Source: Armillaria gallica (lineage: Eukaryota > Basidiomycota > Agaricomycetes > Agaricales > Physalacriaceae). From it: a DNA stretch of 64,000 nt. The stretch covers positions 4,836,001-4,900,000 of the forward strand of contig JBANDB010000001.1 of the NCBI GenBank assembly GCA_037576215.1, read 5' to 3'. Made by a program: the position numbers and the translations under genes. The notes below the pieces were generated by a model. That model did not search any database. It saw only the letters and a program-made list of their open reading frames with translations, and had not been told where the DNA came from. This document shows, piece by piece, positions 19,691-31,199 of the stretch (positions are counted from its first letter, which is position 1; each line of letters starts with the position of its first letter).

Positions 19691-22290
19691 ATGTGCGATA
19701 ATCTTGGAGAGCTGGGGTTGCATTGCGTCGGCTGGATCAAGGTAAGGAGTTGATCGTTGTATCTCTTCGTTGTTTTCGTGCTGAGACTTGTGATACTAGA
19801 AGTTGTCCATACCTTTGTCGGCTGCTACCTTCCCATCCTCTCCTGTTCCCTTACTTGCACTGTATTAGTATTTGCGAGCGTTTTATACCTGTGGGATATC
19901 AATATCAGTGTTTTTTCGGGATCATAGTTGCAAATTTGAGTGACCTTGAGAATCGTTGTACCGGTAATCCCGTGGTAAAGTCTTGGTAGTACTTGGAGGT
20001 GGTGATGGAGAGTGGCAATTCTAGTCAAGTACACGCGTCCTTGCCTTTGATCACCAGACTACTTGAAAGGATGCATGGGCGACAGGTGAGAAATGAATCC
20101 TAGACCGTTTTCTATCTCGGCTTAAAGCGCCCTTTTCGCCTTACAAAAAAGGTAACCAAGGCAGGTGTAGGATAGAGCGATGTCTAGACATATTTGTTCG
20201 AGGACTCGAGCGGAACCGCAAATGTAAGGGAGATAAGAGACTCGAGAAGGGGATCATGTATGAACAGCTCTGGTTGGACAGGAAGGCACAGTGCATTGGG
20301 AGTAACGCATATACGAGGAACTCCGTCTCATAGCGTCAAGTGCTCGCATGGGTATCTATTGATTTGTCGTCCTATCACTCGCGAACCTTCGCGTGTGCGA
20401 TACGGGAGCGCTTTCATTTGTTCCTGTCATCAGAAATAAGTACCAAGGAATCGGACTGGGCAGTGATCAATCGCGAGACGTACCGTTGCCACAATTCGAC
20501 CGTATATATTTGGAATTGAGTGAATATCGCTATTGAATGGTAACTTCGTGAAGGTCCACAAATATCATTGTCCGATGGCTAGGAGAAAAAATACCAGTAA
20601 CGCATTGGTATGTCTTGACCTCATCCTTGAGCCTGACAGGTTGTAACATGTTTTACGCAGGTAAACTCGCTCAGCTCTATCGATTCAGTATTGGCGAAGC
20701 TTAAGAGTCAAACGCCGCTGAATGCCATCAAAATTGGACCAAGCCACTGCGATTAAATTCGACTGCACACAAGATAAATGTTATCCCTTTAATCACTTTG
20801 AAACATAGAACACACTTAACGTTAGATAACTGATAGATGTGGAGAAAGTGCATATGAGGACAGAAATGCAGTCAGACGTTTCTCAAGGGGAATTATCTGA
20901 GTCGATCCAATTATTTCACTAGCTGCTGTCGAGGCTGGATATTTCCGAGACTAAAGACAGGCTACAGTAGCTGTTGAGGGTATGCGAAGTCTTTCGGTGG
21001 CATGGTGCGAAAGGTCGAGGTGATGGTTGGTATGAATGCCGGGATTGCCGACTCGATCAGAACAGGCCGCCGCAGCCACGTGTTTGACATACTCTTTCAT
21101 CATTCCCTCGTACCCCGAACTTCGAAGAGGCGTCCATAACAGCGAGTTGAGGCTTACCCTCACTTTATCTGAAGTGCAGACTGATGCCATGACCTCAAAG
21201 GCTCGAAAAGTTCTTCAATTTCTCTTTTACTCTGCGATGACTTACGTCGTCCTTGAGAATACTGTTATCTTCGAGACCGGTATCAGTGCCCGCAAGGATA
21301 GGAAATCTCAGATTTTTCGTACTTATCTCAGCTCTGTAGCAGTACGGTCCCCCCGGGGCCGGAGAGGCGGTCATTAAGAAGATCGAGTTCATGAAGTCTT
21401 CACGAATTTCGAACCACGAGTGTCTCTTCTGCTATGTTAAGAAGCGCCGCAATATCTATGGCAGGGAGGCTGCTACTCGGATAGAGCGCTTTGGTGACAG
21501 TGCTCCCTTCTGTCTTCATTGAAACCACAGTATGGCACTATCACCTGCATGTCGGTCTTGGCCATCGAGGACTACGATATTCTCTCCATCTTAATGTTCA
21601 ACGATAATTCGACGTTCTCGGCAGAGGAGGCTGCGGTGATCGCCATGTTCGCCAGTGATGCCACCGATGAATACAGCATCCTCAGTCGCCAATGTTACCG
21701 GTATGCTCGGGTACTTTTTAACATCATCTCCTAGAGACGCAAGCGGGGATACTAATGCGCCGCTTGAGGATAATAAAGGTATGGGAAGATCTGAGAGGGT
21801 GAAGATAGTCAACGATTCGGCGTCGAGTATCCTCATACCCTCTTCTGATACCCTGAAACAGTCCGTCCAAACATATCTAGCGCGAGTAGCAGGGATAGCA
21901 AGGAGAGGAGAAAGGTGCTCATTCTCATATATATCAATGTCATGCTTATACTGATTTTGAATTGTAGGAGAAGGAGGAGCCGATGTGAAGGGAAAAGGTG
22001 GCTCGACGCGTCGCGGAAGTCGTCGTCGCAAGGGAAAGACGGGGAAGCTAGGGACGCAGCGAAGGGAAGAAAGAAAAACAAGAAATGCTGGAGGCAAGGC
22101 CAAGAGATGAAGTTGCACTGCAAAGGGAAGTACAGCATGGATTGCTTGTGTGTATGGTTTCCGGCTAGTTTTTTGTTGGATTGAAACCTGCGTAAAGTTT
22201 TCGCTCAATGTCGCTTTGCCTGCTTACTGCAATTAGAAATGGCTCATATCTTGTTTGTTGCTTGCTCAGCTCCTCGTGTCTATCGAAGCT
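19691..22290. other. no gene recognised
   Basis: The transcript-end string GATATCAATATCAGTGTTTTT at 19896-19915 belongs to microprotein gene 4. Beyond it open frames are short and overlap on both strands; the largest, 205 codons on the minus strand (21591-22208), is low-complexity Leu/Ser/Pro-rich and has no paralogue here. Confidence 0.4.
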
Positions 22291-22612
22291 CAACTCGCCG
22301 AGCGCACCTTTTCATCGCACAACCCCTCCCAGCAGACGAGCATCCGCAAATGTGTTTCTATTCTTATGCCCCGTGTCATTAACCCGGCCATGAACGGTCT
22401 TGACACTACAGCGTTTGTGCTCAACGGGATCGGACTACCCTACGAAGAGAATCCAGTTAGAAGGTCACACTAGGATCCAACTGATACAAAAACACGCGGA
22501 AGCACAAATATCGATTTTCTTCTTATACGAACATGTCACTACAGGAATCTTGGAAACACTCGGCGTAAACGGAAACAACAACGATTGAGAATTATGCACT
22601 GGTCCGCTCTTC

Positions 22613-23257
22613 TTAGTCGACATTGGCGAGGGTCCAGTGGTTCTCCTTCCCTGAGATCTGCCCTCCGCTCTTGACTTGAACCTGTATACGATTAATCCTC
22701 AAATTCGCATTCTCAGCAAGGACAGCAAACTTACAATTGGGCCGATGTCGTTCCCCGTATACAAATACAAGTCCTGACCTTTGGGAACGATCCTGGAAGA
22801 CCAGACGGTGCGTTCAACGAAAAATCTGATGTAGTTAACCACCGACTTACACGTAGGGCCCAGTCTGAGTGGTATTGACCTGCCAGGTCTGCGGTGTGCT
22901 AGACCAGACAAGTTTACTGCCCGAAATAGCATTCTGTTGTATTCAGGATTGGACAGAGTCGACGATCGAAGGGTTGGAGGAAAATACCGGAGGCAAAGCA
23001 ATATACAATCCGCTGAGGCCTTGGATGGTGACATCGGTGATAGCAGGTTGAAGGGCCTGGCTGAAGGTCAAGGTCTGCGACGAGGTTGGTCAGTCAGTAT
23101 TAGACGATACTCCTGAACATTAACGACAACTCACAGCGCCATCAGGGATGCCGCCGCTACCGTCGGCTGTAGCGACAATTTGGCCAGGTACATCACACTT
23201 GGTGCTGGTGATGTAGTACTTAGTGGCAAGACTTTGAGAGGTATAGTTCTGAGGCAT
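22613..23257 (-). CDS. unidentified 139-residue protein, five-exon family copy 1
   Basis: Exons: 23135-23257, 22988-23074, 22851-22933, 22735-22792, 22613-22681, all bounded by GT...AG with summed length divisible by three. The protein starts MPQNYTSQSLATKYYITSTK; the N-terminal part is followed by LTFSQALQPA, SGLYIALPP, a W-Q-V...TGPYVIVPKGQ segment and a final HWTLA. The spaced Trp-x-Val / Gly-x-Tyr-x-I / Trp-x-Leu pattern and the length would suit a small beta-trefoil or related all-beta protein, but this is only a guess. There is no signal peptide or membrane segment; one Cys. Transcribed away from copy 2. Function unknown. Confidence 0.8.
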
Positions 23258-23319
23258 GGCTGTTTGTTGGAGAATTCAAGAGAGGATGTGTGAGGATGTC
23301 GAGAGGCGAAGTATCGCGG

Positions 23320-23326
23320 TTTTATA
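23320..23326 (-). promoter_or_regulatory. TATA box of five-exon gene copy 1
   Basis: TATAAAA on the minus strand, 63 nt before the ATG at 23257, conserved in all three copies. Confidence 0.6.
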
Positions 23327-23590
23327 CTTTGTGGGTGAGCCAAGTCTCGAAGTAGATGAACATGACCATTGACGATTCTCTGTGTTGACATATTTTTCTA
23401 AGGACTACTCAAGGCTCCGTCGACCCACAATGTATGTATAGCTTACAGCATTCTATGGAGAAATATCATGTTCGTATGACGATATTCCGGTCTGGTCGTC
23501 ACTGGTGACTCATTGAATGTTGCGACAGAACCATACACCAATGTAATGACTCTAATAATTCTCACTTCGCCATCTTTTCTCGTGGTAGTT

Positions 23591-25224
23591 AATATAATTG
23601 CAGTGCGTTCATGTGACATTCCATTCGTACAGTGACACACGTTCGTATGGTGATTTTCCAGTCCCATGGCTGTCATTCTGTGCCATCGTGGATGGATGTA
23701 AGCAATGATTCTGGACATTTGCATGTCAATCCTTCGTCAGTTGACGACGCGTGTACGTCTTTCTGCTTTCTATTGACTACTCCAATAAATTTTGACAGTG
23801 CTACTCCATCCTTCTCTTTGATCACTACCTCAAAGACATTGGGGTATCTCATTCGTGTTAGTCTTATTACTACCAATCTCATACTCGTCGCAATCTATCT
23901 CAACCTGAAAATTATCGTATGGTCGCAGCGTCGCCTTTGGAAGGTGCTGATTTTTACTCCAAAAGTCTGCCCAGAGCAGGGTAATATTTCAGAACGCGTA
24001 AAGGAAGTGAACATTCATCCCTTCACGCTAAGTGGGTCCCGCCGTGGTAACTGCCCCACAATAACTCCATTTGCTGAAGCGCGTGATAGGGTCGCAGCTG
24101 AATGATGCCTTTTGACAGGGTCCTTGGAAGCTCTGCACCTACAAGGGAGGTTATGCGACACCGAACTTGTCGTACCTATGCCTTGTGTGAGACCAATACC
24201 TGCACCTGTTGTAACTATAACAGTGGGAGGCTTGCAGTAGGTAAATATACTGAATTGTTAGCTACTAGAGCTCGGAACGAGCTCCTTAAATACTACAGAA
24301 TGTATCTAGAATATTCTACTAAAGTACCTAAATATATCAAAGTATCGTGACAAATGAGTAAGCCGGATGTTCGGGAATCGTCCGGCATAAGCTTGAAGTT
24401 GCAATTCCAATAGCACCTATGTGCCTTCACTGCTGGAGCCGGTTCATCTTTAGAACAGAAGCAGGTACTCTAAAAATGTCGTGACTTCTCATCCCCTTGT
24501 ACACAGCACAAATGGCCCATGGGAACAGAAAAACGCAATGAAAAAATTGTCCCCTTTATTGCTCCTTTCGCGTATCGAAAGCAATTGCTTTTCTCCGAAT
24601 GAAAAGTGGTTTCCTTTGTTCTGATCGCGGGGGCACCTTTTCATCCCGTTGTCCCCGTTTTTGTTCCTTCACCTCAAAGAGTAAGGAAATTATTTCACCT
24701 TTCGACTCATTCTTACCAACTCATCTTTATGGTTAGAAGTTCAACATAAAATGTCACAATATTCTGAGGTCGCAAAGAAAATGTACCCGCTACAGCAATG
24801 CTTCTTGGTACCAAGCACCGTCGTGTACCACTAGTACGTGACCTCTTGGCACGCTCCACCCCTTGACCGACTCCTCTTTCCCTCCACATTCAAATCGAGT
24901 TTCTCGCAAAGTTCAACACCCGGAATTCCAACGGAATGTACAAATGAAATCTGTCGAAGAGAGTCTATAAGTTGTCACGAGGTATCCCCAATTGATGAGA
25001 AGCTGCTTAACATTCAGATTTTGAATATGCCTGGATGGTACCTCAGTGGGGCAGCGTCTACAGGTGACCTTTGCTATTTGTTCAAGGTGAGAGAATTGCG
25101 GTGCCGCAAGAACAGAGTTCCGAGTTTAGGTAAGGTCTAAAAATCGCATCGAGGTTGGGCGTCATAGCTGTCACTGCACGAAGGGAAGTGACTGTCATAT
25201 GAACACACTGCAACTAAATTAGCG
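23591..25224. other. spacer of the inverted duplication
   Basis: Contains both outward promoters' distal flanks. Open frames at 23632-24105 and 24838-25140 have no recognisable motif. I see no supported gene. Confidence 0.4.
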
Positions 25225-25505
25225 ACCATAAGAAAAGATGGCGAAGTAAGAATCATTGTAATCATTGCATTGGCGTATGACTCTGGGTTTGAATCCTAGG
25301 GTTCTGTCGCAACATTCAATAAGTCACCAGTGGCAACCAGACCGGAATATCGTCATACGAACATGATATTTCTCCATAGAATGCTGTAAGCTATACATAC
25401 ATTGTGGGTCGACGGAGCCTTGAGTAGTCCTTAGAAAAATATGTCAACACAGAGAATCGTCAATGGTCATGTTCATCTACTTCGAGACTTGGCTCACCCA
25501 CAAAG

Positions 25506-25512
25506 TATAAAA
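25506..25512 (+). promoter_or_regulatory. TATA box of five-exon gene copy 2
   Basis: TATAAAA, 63 nt before the ATG at 25575, in the same context as the other copies. Confidence 0.6.
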
Positions 25513-25574
25513 CCGCGATACTTCGCCTCTCGACATCCTCACACATCCTCTCTTGAATTCTCCAACAAACAGCC

Positions 25575-26217
25575 ATGCCTCAGAACTATACCTCTCAAAG
25601 CATTGCCACTGGTTACTATATCACCAGCACCAAGTGTGATGTAGACGGCCAGATTGTCGCTACAGCCGACGGTAACGGCAGCACCCCTGAGGCCGCTGTG
25701 AGTTGTCGTTGATGTTCAGGAGTAGCGTCTAATACTGACTGACCAACCTCGTCGCAGACCTTGACCTTCAGCCAGGCCCTTCAACCTGCTATCACCGATG
25801 TCACCATCCAAGGCCTCAGCGGATTGTATATTGCTTTGCCTCCGGTATTTTCCTCCAACCCTTCGATCGTCGACTCTGTCCAATCCTGAATACAACAGAA
25901 TGCTATTTCGGGCAGTAAACTTGTCTGGTCTAGCACACCGCAGACCTGGCAGGTCAATACCACTCAGACTGGGCCCTACGTGTAAGTCGGTAGTTAACTA
26001 TCAGATTTTTCGTTGAACGCACCGTCTGGTCTTTCAGGATCGTTCCTAAAGGTCAGGACTTGTATTTGTATACCGGGAACGACATCGGCCCAATTGTAAG
26101 TCTGCTATCCTTGTTGAGAATGCGAGTTTGAGGATTGATCTTATACAGGTCCAAGTCAAGAGTGGAGGACAGATCCAAGGGAAGGAGAACCACTGGACCC
26201 TCGCCAAGGCCGACTAA
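25575..26217 (+). CDS. unidentified 139-residue protein, five-exon family copy 2
   Basis: Exons: 25575-25697, 25758-25844, 25899-25981, 26038-26095, 26149-26217. Exon lengths (123, 87, 83, 58, 69) are identical to both other copies. Substitutions against copy 1 are few and cluster in exon 1 (residues 10-41) and at the C-terminus (LAKAD versus LANVD). The head-to-head arrangement with copy 1 leaves a shared 2.3 kb region between start codons. Confidence 0.8.
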
Positions 26218-26500
26218 GAAGAGCGGACCAGTGCATAATTCTCAACCGTTGTTGTCTCCGTTTACGCCGAATAGTTCCTGTAGTGACATGTTCATATAAG
26301 AAGAAAATCGATATTTGTGCTTCCGCGTGTTTTTGTATCAGTCGGATCCTAGTGTGACCTTCTAACTGGGTTCGCTTTGCAAGTAACTGACGTCGTTTAA
26401 CGCAAGTTCTGCACTGTCAATAGAAGTTCGTGAGTCGGTCAATGTCCGGGTACATTAGAGGACAACCGTGGATGTTCCGCCTATTGGGAAGAGAGATGCG

Positions 26501-27680
26501 ATAAGAGGAACTCGTCTGTCTGACGAATTAGGCCGCGCAAGATGAAAATGGAGAGCAAGCCAGTCAAAAAATCGATAGCAGCAATTGGATGGTTTTCCTC
26601 AACCTACGCGCTTCCTTCGTCTTCCTTGGCTAGTGTCTGTCTTCAGAGGTGAGATTCGCAGAAGCAATCACTCTGTTGTTGATTCGCATAGGGCCAATGG
26701 GCGCCACCGAGTAGTTGTCTGGGAAGACGAGCTCGAGATTTAGGCACTGCAAGCCAACACACCTGGGCGTCGCAGCCCAATATGAAAGCGGGTTCTCAGC
26801 TGTCAGTGCATGCGCTTGAGAAAGATCCTTCGGGGGACACATGGAAGGGTTCTTGACTAGGCTATCGTCGACGTGGATCCCTCCATGTTTGAGCGCGTCA
26901 AGAAAAATCCGATGCGACAAATCACCGTTCCCAACTTCTATATTTCCTAGTATGCAAGCCTTTTGTCTTCAGTAAACGACGCCGATCATAATCCGCTATG
27001 GCCGTAGGTCAAAGAATCGAGGCTATGACTTAAGGCCGAGACACCCTTTGCTGTAAAGAGATCAGATCATGCCACCCCGAAGAGACGGCGTCGACGTGCC
27101 TATCCAGTTTACTTACTTCTCGGGAGGGTCGAACTCCACGCCAAAAAGCATCGTTTAGTGAAGCCTCGTTGTGACTCGGTTCTTCCCACCGGCATATAAA
27201 GATGATAGATGCCCACCTCACCATTGCCGTTGGACAGCGCCTACTTGTTGGACGACATACATCAAATCCAGGATCTTGATGCTACACAGACGTTCGCCCG
27301 TGGGTATTGGTGTTGCTGGAGAATTGAGGCAATGGCTGCTGTGGTCTACACTTGAGAAAGTCGCCATGTCAATTGCAGGAGATACCGTTGTACTTAAAAC
27401 TGGAAGAACGAACCGATACGGTCCAGCAATCGCCGTCGAATGATGTGACAAAGCTGAGCCTGGTGATCGTACCGTTTCAGGGCGAGTTCCCGGACTGCAT
27501 CCCCCCTGGGACCTTGAATTATTACGGTTTTAAGATAAATACAAGCTGGCCGCGATGCGCCAAAATAACACTGATATTGTGATCTCTCCGATAACATAGT
27601 ACGTTTACACACTGTGAAAGCAAACAGTCAGCTGGAAGGGCACACGACGGCAAAAGCCAGTAACTCACGGGAGGGAAAAG
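26501..27680. repeat. flank block of array unit 1
   Basis: Diverged copy of 31200-32396, 36180-37361 and 41045-42227. Shared strings include GAGATACC(G)TTGTACTTA..ACTGGAAGAA and a region ending AATATCAGTGTTATTTTGGCGC (minus strand) just beyond the F-box gene. Short frames in this block drift between copies, so I do not call a gene. Confidence 0.6.
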
Positions 27681-29201
27681 CTATCGCGCTGGCCTCAAGA
27701 GGTACAAAGGGTCCAGACATGGTGGATCCCACTTCTCGATCCGCATCTCAAAGTCATCCCTAGTGAGAGCTCGGATATCCTCTTCGCAGAAACGCTCATA
27801 CGCTTCCACCTTAAATTGTACCTCAACCAATTTCAGCAATCCTGCATCACGGCGAGAGCGTACCATGCCGATTATGGCAGCCCACTCGTCTTTGAGATGC
27901 CGTGATATACAAAGAATGAGATGGTGAAGGTTCGGTAGGACAGATGGGGAGGTGAGAGCCTCGACAATGCCATTGATCATTCGTGGATCAAGTTCGAGCT
28001 TGAGGCGAGAAATGGTAGAACACGCTTCCAATGCGAACACTCTACTAGGTGTAGCCGATGTGAATATTGCCTTGCTGACGCTCAAACTCTCGAGATGACA
28101 TCTCGATCGATGGAGGAAACGGGTGATAGATTCTTGTGCGGAGGATGACCGGGGTCCTGCTGGGAAACGGCCAATGGTCAAACTGCTGAGGCGAGGTGCA
28201 AACAAAGACTTGAGAATGTCCGCGCGATCAACATAGAGGTGAGTGAGCTGTGCCACTGCCATCACCGGCGCCTCCCTTCCGACCATGTCCAGACTCATCC
28301 AAAGGTGACACCTTCTAAGGTTCCATAGTTGGGAAAGACGGTGTAGATCTTCTGGATCAGCGATAGTCCCAGAAAGATGGGTTATCCCGAGCGGTAACTT
28401 TATCTGATGGAGCCTGTGCCCGCGAAGAATTGCTCGCCATAGCTGTGGGGCACGCAAGTACATGTCCGACCCATCATCAGAGCTATAGCCATCATAGATA
28501 TTTATGTCAATCTCCTGCAGCACTGGAAACTGCGAGATAGATTCGAAATGGCGCATATGAAGCTGGGCAGCGTTGATGCGCAGGTTCTTCCAACGTGGAT
28601 AGGATTGAACAAGAAGAGATAGGATTATACTGTCGCCCTGTGTCCGTTCGGTGCAGTTGACATGCAGACGGAGGAGATGCTCGCCTGTGTGCTCGAGATA
28701 GGTCTGCAATATCTCGGGAGCGTATTTGGAGAAAGGGGCCTGCACGACAAGCTTCCGGGCCCAGGACGCTGGCGAGCTGTGCAGTGTATCCTTCCAAAGC
28801 CCACAGACACGACCCAAAACCCAAAGAGGCCCGGATACGTCCAGACTATGGCGCCGTTGTCCGAGTCTCCAATAGTCATCTGCTTCCTCCCACCAAGAAT
28901 CGCAAACAGAATGGAAGATTTCGATGAGAATATCTCGGGGTAGAAGACGAATGGGAGCATAGATTGATCTGCGATTTTCGAGGGCTTTCAGGACTGCACA
29001 TCGACACAACGGGATCTCTTCAAGCTGAGCAGCATACAAGGATTGCAGCTGTTCCAACTCAACAATCTCGGCGCTGAGCAAGGCATGGTCAGGGTCGAGC
29101 AATGGCCGTGATCCGCGTATAATTTGCGAAACGAGACTGTCGGAGTGGTTGGTATTTTGTGGCTGTGGCTCAAGAACGAATCCACAGTTGCGACACGACA
29201 T
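27681..29201 (-). CDS. F-box/leucine-rich repeat protein (array unit 1)
   Basis: 506 residues. The start at 29201 (MSCRNCGFVLEPQ) is chosen by alignment; 21 upstream in-frame codons have no counterpart in the other units. Coiled-coil-like region 35-75 (LLSAEIVELEQLQSLYAAQ). The F-box here reads RLLPRDILIEIF, with Leu for the usual Arg. A long leucine-rich series follows, with SGTIADPEDLHRLSQLWNL in the middle. C-terminus RRDAGLLKLVEVQF and DDFEMRIEKWDPP. Downstream lies the intron-like CCCGTGAGT...TTTCACAG module in the 3' flank; its donor-side context starts CCTCCC instead of CCTCCT. Confidence 0.88.
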   Translation of the reverse strand: MSCRNCGFVLEPQPQNTNHSDSLVSQIIRGSRPLLDPDHALLSAEIVELEQLQSLYAAQLEEIPLCRCAVLKALENRRSIYAPIRLLPRDILIEIFHSVCDSWWEEADDYWRLGQRRHSLDVSGPLWVLGRVCGLWKDTLHSSPASWARKLVVQAPFSKYAPEILQTYLEHTGEHLLRLHVNCTERTQGDSIILSLLVQSYPRWKNLRINAAQLHMRHFESISQFPVLQEIDINIYDGYSSDDGSDMYLRAPQLWRAILRGHRLHQIKLPLGITHLSGTIADPEDLHRLSQLWNLRRCHLWMSLDMVGREAPVMAVAQLTHLYVDRADILKSLFAPRLSSLTIGRFPAGPRSSSAQESITRFLHRSRCHLESLSVSKAIFTSATPSRVFALEACSTISRLKLELDPRMINGIVEALTSPSVLPNLHHLILCISRHLKDEWAAIIGMVRSRRDAGLLKLVEVQFKVEAYERFCEEDIRALTRDDFEMRIEKWDPPCLDPLYLLRPAR

Positions 29202-29479
29202 GAAGGGGAAGAACAAAAAATCTAATCGCACGTGGTCGGTCTGTCTGTCTGTCTTTACCCTCATCAGCGCCAGCTCTCAACCGCGCTGTTCATTGCTTTT
29301 CTGCATTATTCTTTCATATCGGCCTTGAATATCTCCTTTCATGAAATCGCTGTCTGACGTCTGACACCAAAGCTGGAGAGGAATTGAACGGGAATTCATG
29401 AGGAACACCATCGAATACCGGCTACTCATTGGGCAGGTGTTGCCATGGTGTCGACACGGTACTGCTCAGCAATGATGTA

Positions 29480-29900
29480 TTGGTGAGTGACTCCTTGTAT
29501 CTTGACTACTGTATCTAACATTCATCCAGATGCCGCTACAATTTTCCTGTTTCTATTGGCACGGCGTTTGATCCAACACTTGTTCTGCACCGACAGTCTC
29601 CCGTACCATCTCTCTTCTGCAATACATCTCATCTCAGACCACCGAAAGAATGTTCGCAGACAGCCGGGTCTGTCATCTAGAAGCGTCTCCTAGGTCGTCT
29701 GCAAGCAGGAGCTCGTACCTGTATATGAGACGCTTGGGCGGTCTGGTTCCCCACTTTTGTTGAAAGTCATCGCCTCGCTTTGCTTTCGCCACTTGGTCGC
29801 ATGAACGGACTGTTCATTCTCGCTGGCAAGTAATCTTTTCGACATTTTCTGCTCGTGTACTCAAAGTTTATTAGGATAGGTACCGACCTCAACACTATTA
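29480..29900. repeat. dispersed block upstream of F-box gene, unit 1
   Basis: Similar blocks lie at 34120-34560, 39110-39530 and 44000-44420, and more distantly at 18000-18200, 56090-56540 and 61080-61530. Shared landmarks are AACATTCATC(C/T)AG, ACCACC(A/G)AAAG, GACAGC(T/C)GGGTCTG, and GCAAGTAATCTTTTCGACATTTTCTG. The splice-like edges hint at an old exon, but reading frames are not kept between copies. Confidence 0.7.
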
Positions 29901-30826
29901 CGACGACCTCGGTCCTTCGTATGATATCCTGGGTGAAGAAATTCTACAGCTATCCAATAGCTATCGCCATTTCTCTTACCTGCGCTAATTTTCCCGCGGC
30001 AGGTTTCTTCCAAAGATTCTTCCCGCTCTTTCCCGAATTTATATCGTCCTGTGCTCTTTTGACCTCGAGGACATGTACGTGGGTGCACGGGTCTGGTGCT
30101 AGTACTCAGGAGTTCCACCCTCCCAAGGCGACTTCTTCTGTGCGCTCTCAGAGATTTCCGGACATCTCAGCGCCTTGAATTCGTTACATCAGCGGATTCC
30201 TTTAGTACGCTCTCCACTGTAGTCGGCTCGGACAGAGGATACACCAATGTTATGCGTTTCAACGAGTAATGACGAAGGCCGGTCCAAGCTGTGGGACATG
30301 CTTGCCCACGTATCCTGAGAGCAGTACGAAGAACTTTTTTCTCGGCCCATCTACTCTAATCTAGCAATGCGGCACTTCCAGTGTAATAACACAAAAGCAT
30401 TATGGATATCTTTTCCGTCCAGATTCCCACTTAAACTTGGCATAGAAGCGGAGAAACTCTGGGCTCGGTGGTATTCACTACAAAAAAGCCAAATTTACCC
30501 ACTGTATTTGCATCGACACCCTCGACGACGAGCTTCTCCTATTGGCAGCGAGATTTCAGGTCCGCCCCAGAGGTTTTCGACGTGAAAATTAGGTGCGTGT
30601 GTTATGAAACCTTCATTGCGTGATCCGAGAATAACACTGACATTCGTATCTAATAGGTATAGAGATACTAAAACACTGCTAACCGAGGACGACGGGAAGA
30701 ATGTGACCGGTACACGACGATGTCCTAACAAGTCTCAACATGAAACCGACGAGCGCGCCAAAAGACAAATCCCACCTTGAACGGACGACTGTACGCCGAC
30801 TCCATCTTCCTATGCGAGCAGCACAT
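29901..30826. other. intra-unit spacer, unit 1
   Basis: Between the dispersed block and the microprotein 3' flank. ATACCTATTAGATACGAATG (minus strand, near 30650) is the transcript-end string of microprotein copy 5. No gene seen. Confidence 0.45.
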
Positions 30827-31074
30827 TTACTCACTGTAAATCAAAAAATCAGGTCAACGACGCGTCGAAATGGACAACACACTTACAGGAGGGACAAGGT
30901 GATGTCACCGTTGACCTTCGCCTGGATGGCGATCTCGACTTCGAGGTTCAGGTCAAGGCGCAACTTCAAAGCTGCGGGTGGGGCAACAGCCTGGCGCTCA
31001 GAGCGGCCGACGACTTGTCCACCGAGGACGGAGGAAGATTGGGTAGGTGCGTACTGGGTTTGTGGGGCAGACAT
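30827..31074 (-). CDS. 64-residue microprotein, family copy 5 (array unit 1)
   Basis: Exon 1 is 30887-31074, the intron 30834-30886 (GTAAGT...TTACAG), the last exon 30827-30833 (TGAGTAA). N-terminus MSAPQTQYAPTQSSS, with Tyr8 as in the other array copies and Val21 in GGQVVGR. Core identical to copy 1. It has both the TATA box and the conserved upstream element. Confidence 0.87.
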
Positions 31075-31109
31075 GATGATACTGAAGAAAGAAATCCGTC
31101 TAGGCTCTC

Positions 31110-31117
31110 CTTTTATA
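31110..31117 (-). promoter_or_regulatory. TATA box of microprotein copy 5
   Basis: TATAAAAG on the minus strand, 36 nt before the ATG. Confidence 0.7.
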
Positions 31118-31138
31118 CGAATACGAGTAGGACCGGGA

Positions 31139-31195
31139 CGAGAGCAACGTTATGATTGCGCCGTGGTGTATTGAGCAACTCGGGTGCCTCTTCGC
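31139..31195 (-). promoter_or_regulatory. conserved upstream element of copy 5
   Basis: Minus strand: GAGGCACCCGAGTTGCTCAA, then ACCACGGCGCAATCATAACG, then TTGCTCTCG. Copies 6, 7 and 10 match almost base for base. Confidence 0.6.
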
Positions 31196-31199
31196 ACCG

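Larger units (their letters stand above)
22290..23590 (-). repeat. left arm of large inverted duplication
   Basis: This segment reads as the reverse complement of about 25225-26500, with introns and intergenic DNA nearly as similar as the exons (intron 1 of the two genes differs at only two positions by eye). The arms are separated by about 1.6 kb. The outer edge is approximate. Confidence 0.85.
25225..26500 (+). repeat. right arm of large inverted duplication
   Basis: Counterpart of 22290-23590 in opposite orientation. Similarity starts at AAGATGGCGAAGT near 25230 and weakens after about 26380, where the two copies drift. Edges are estimated by eye. Confidence 0.85.

Noticed and set aside
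21591..22208. 205-codon minus-strand frame
   Set aside because: Low-complexity composition, no homologue in the window and no TATA or splice support.
22613..23257. Assignment of the five-exon family to mycocypins or CCL2-type lectins
   Set aside because: Length is similar, but the landmark motifs of those families are not seen; left as unidentified.
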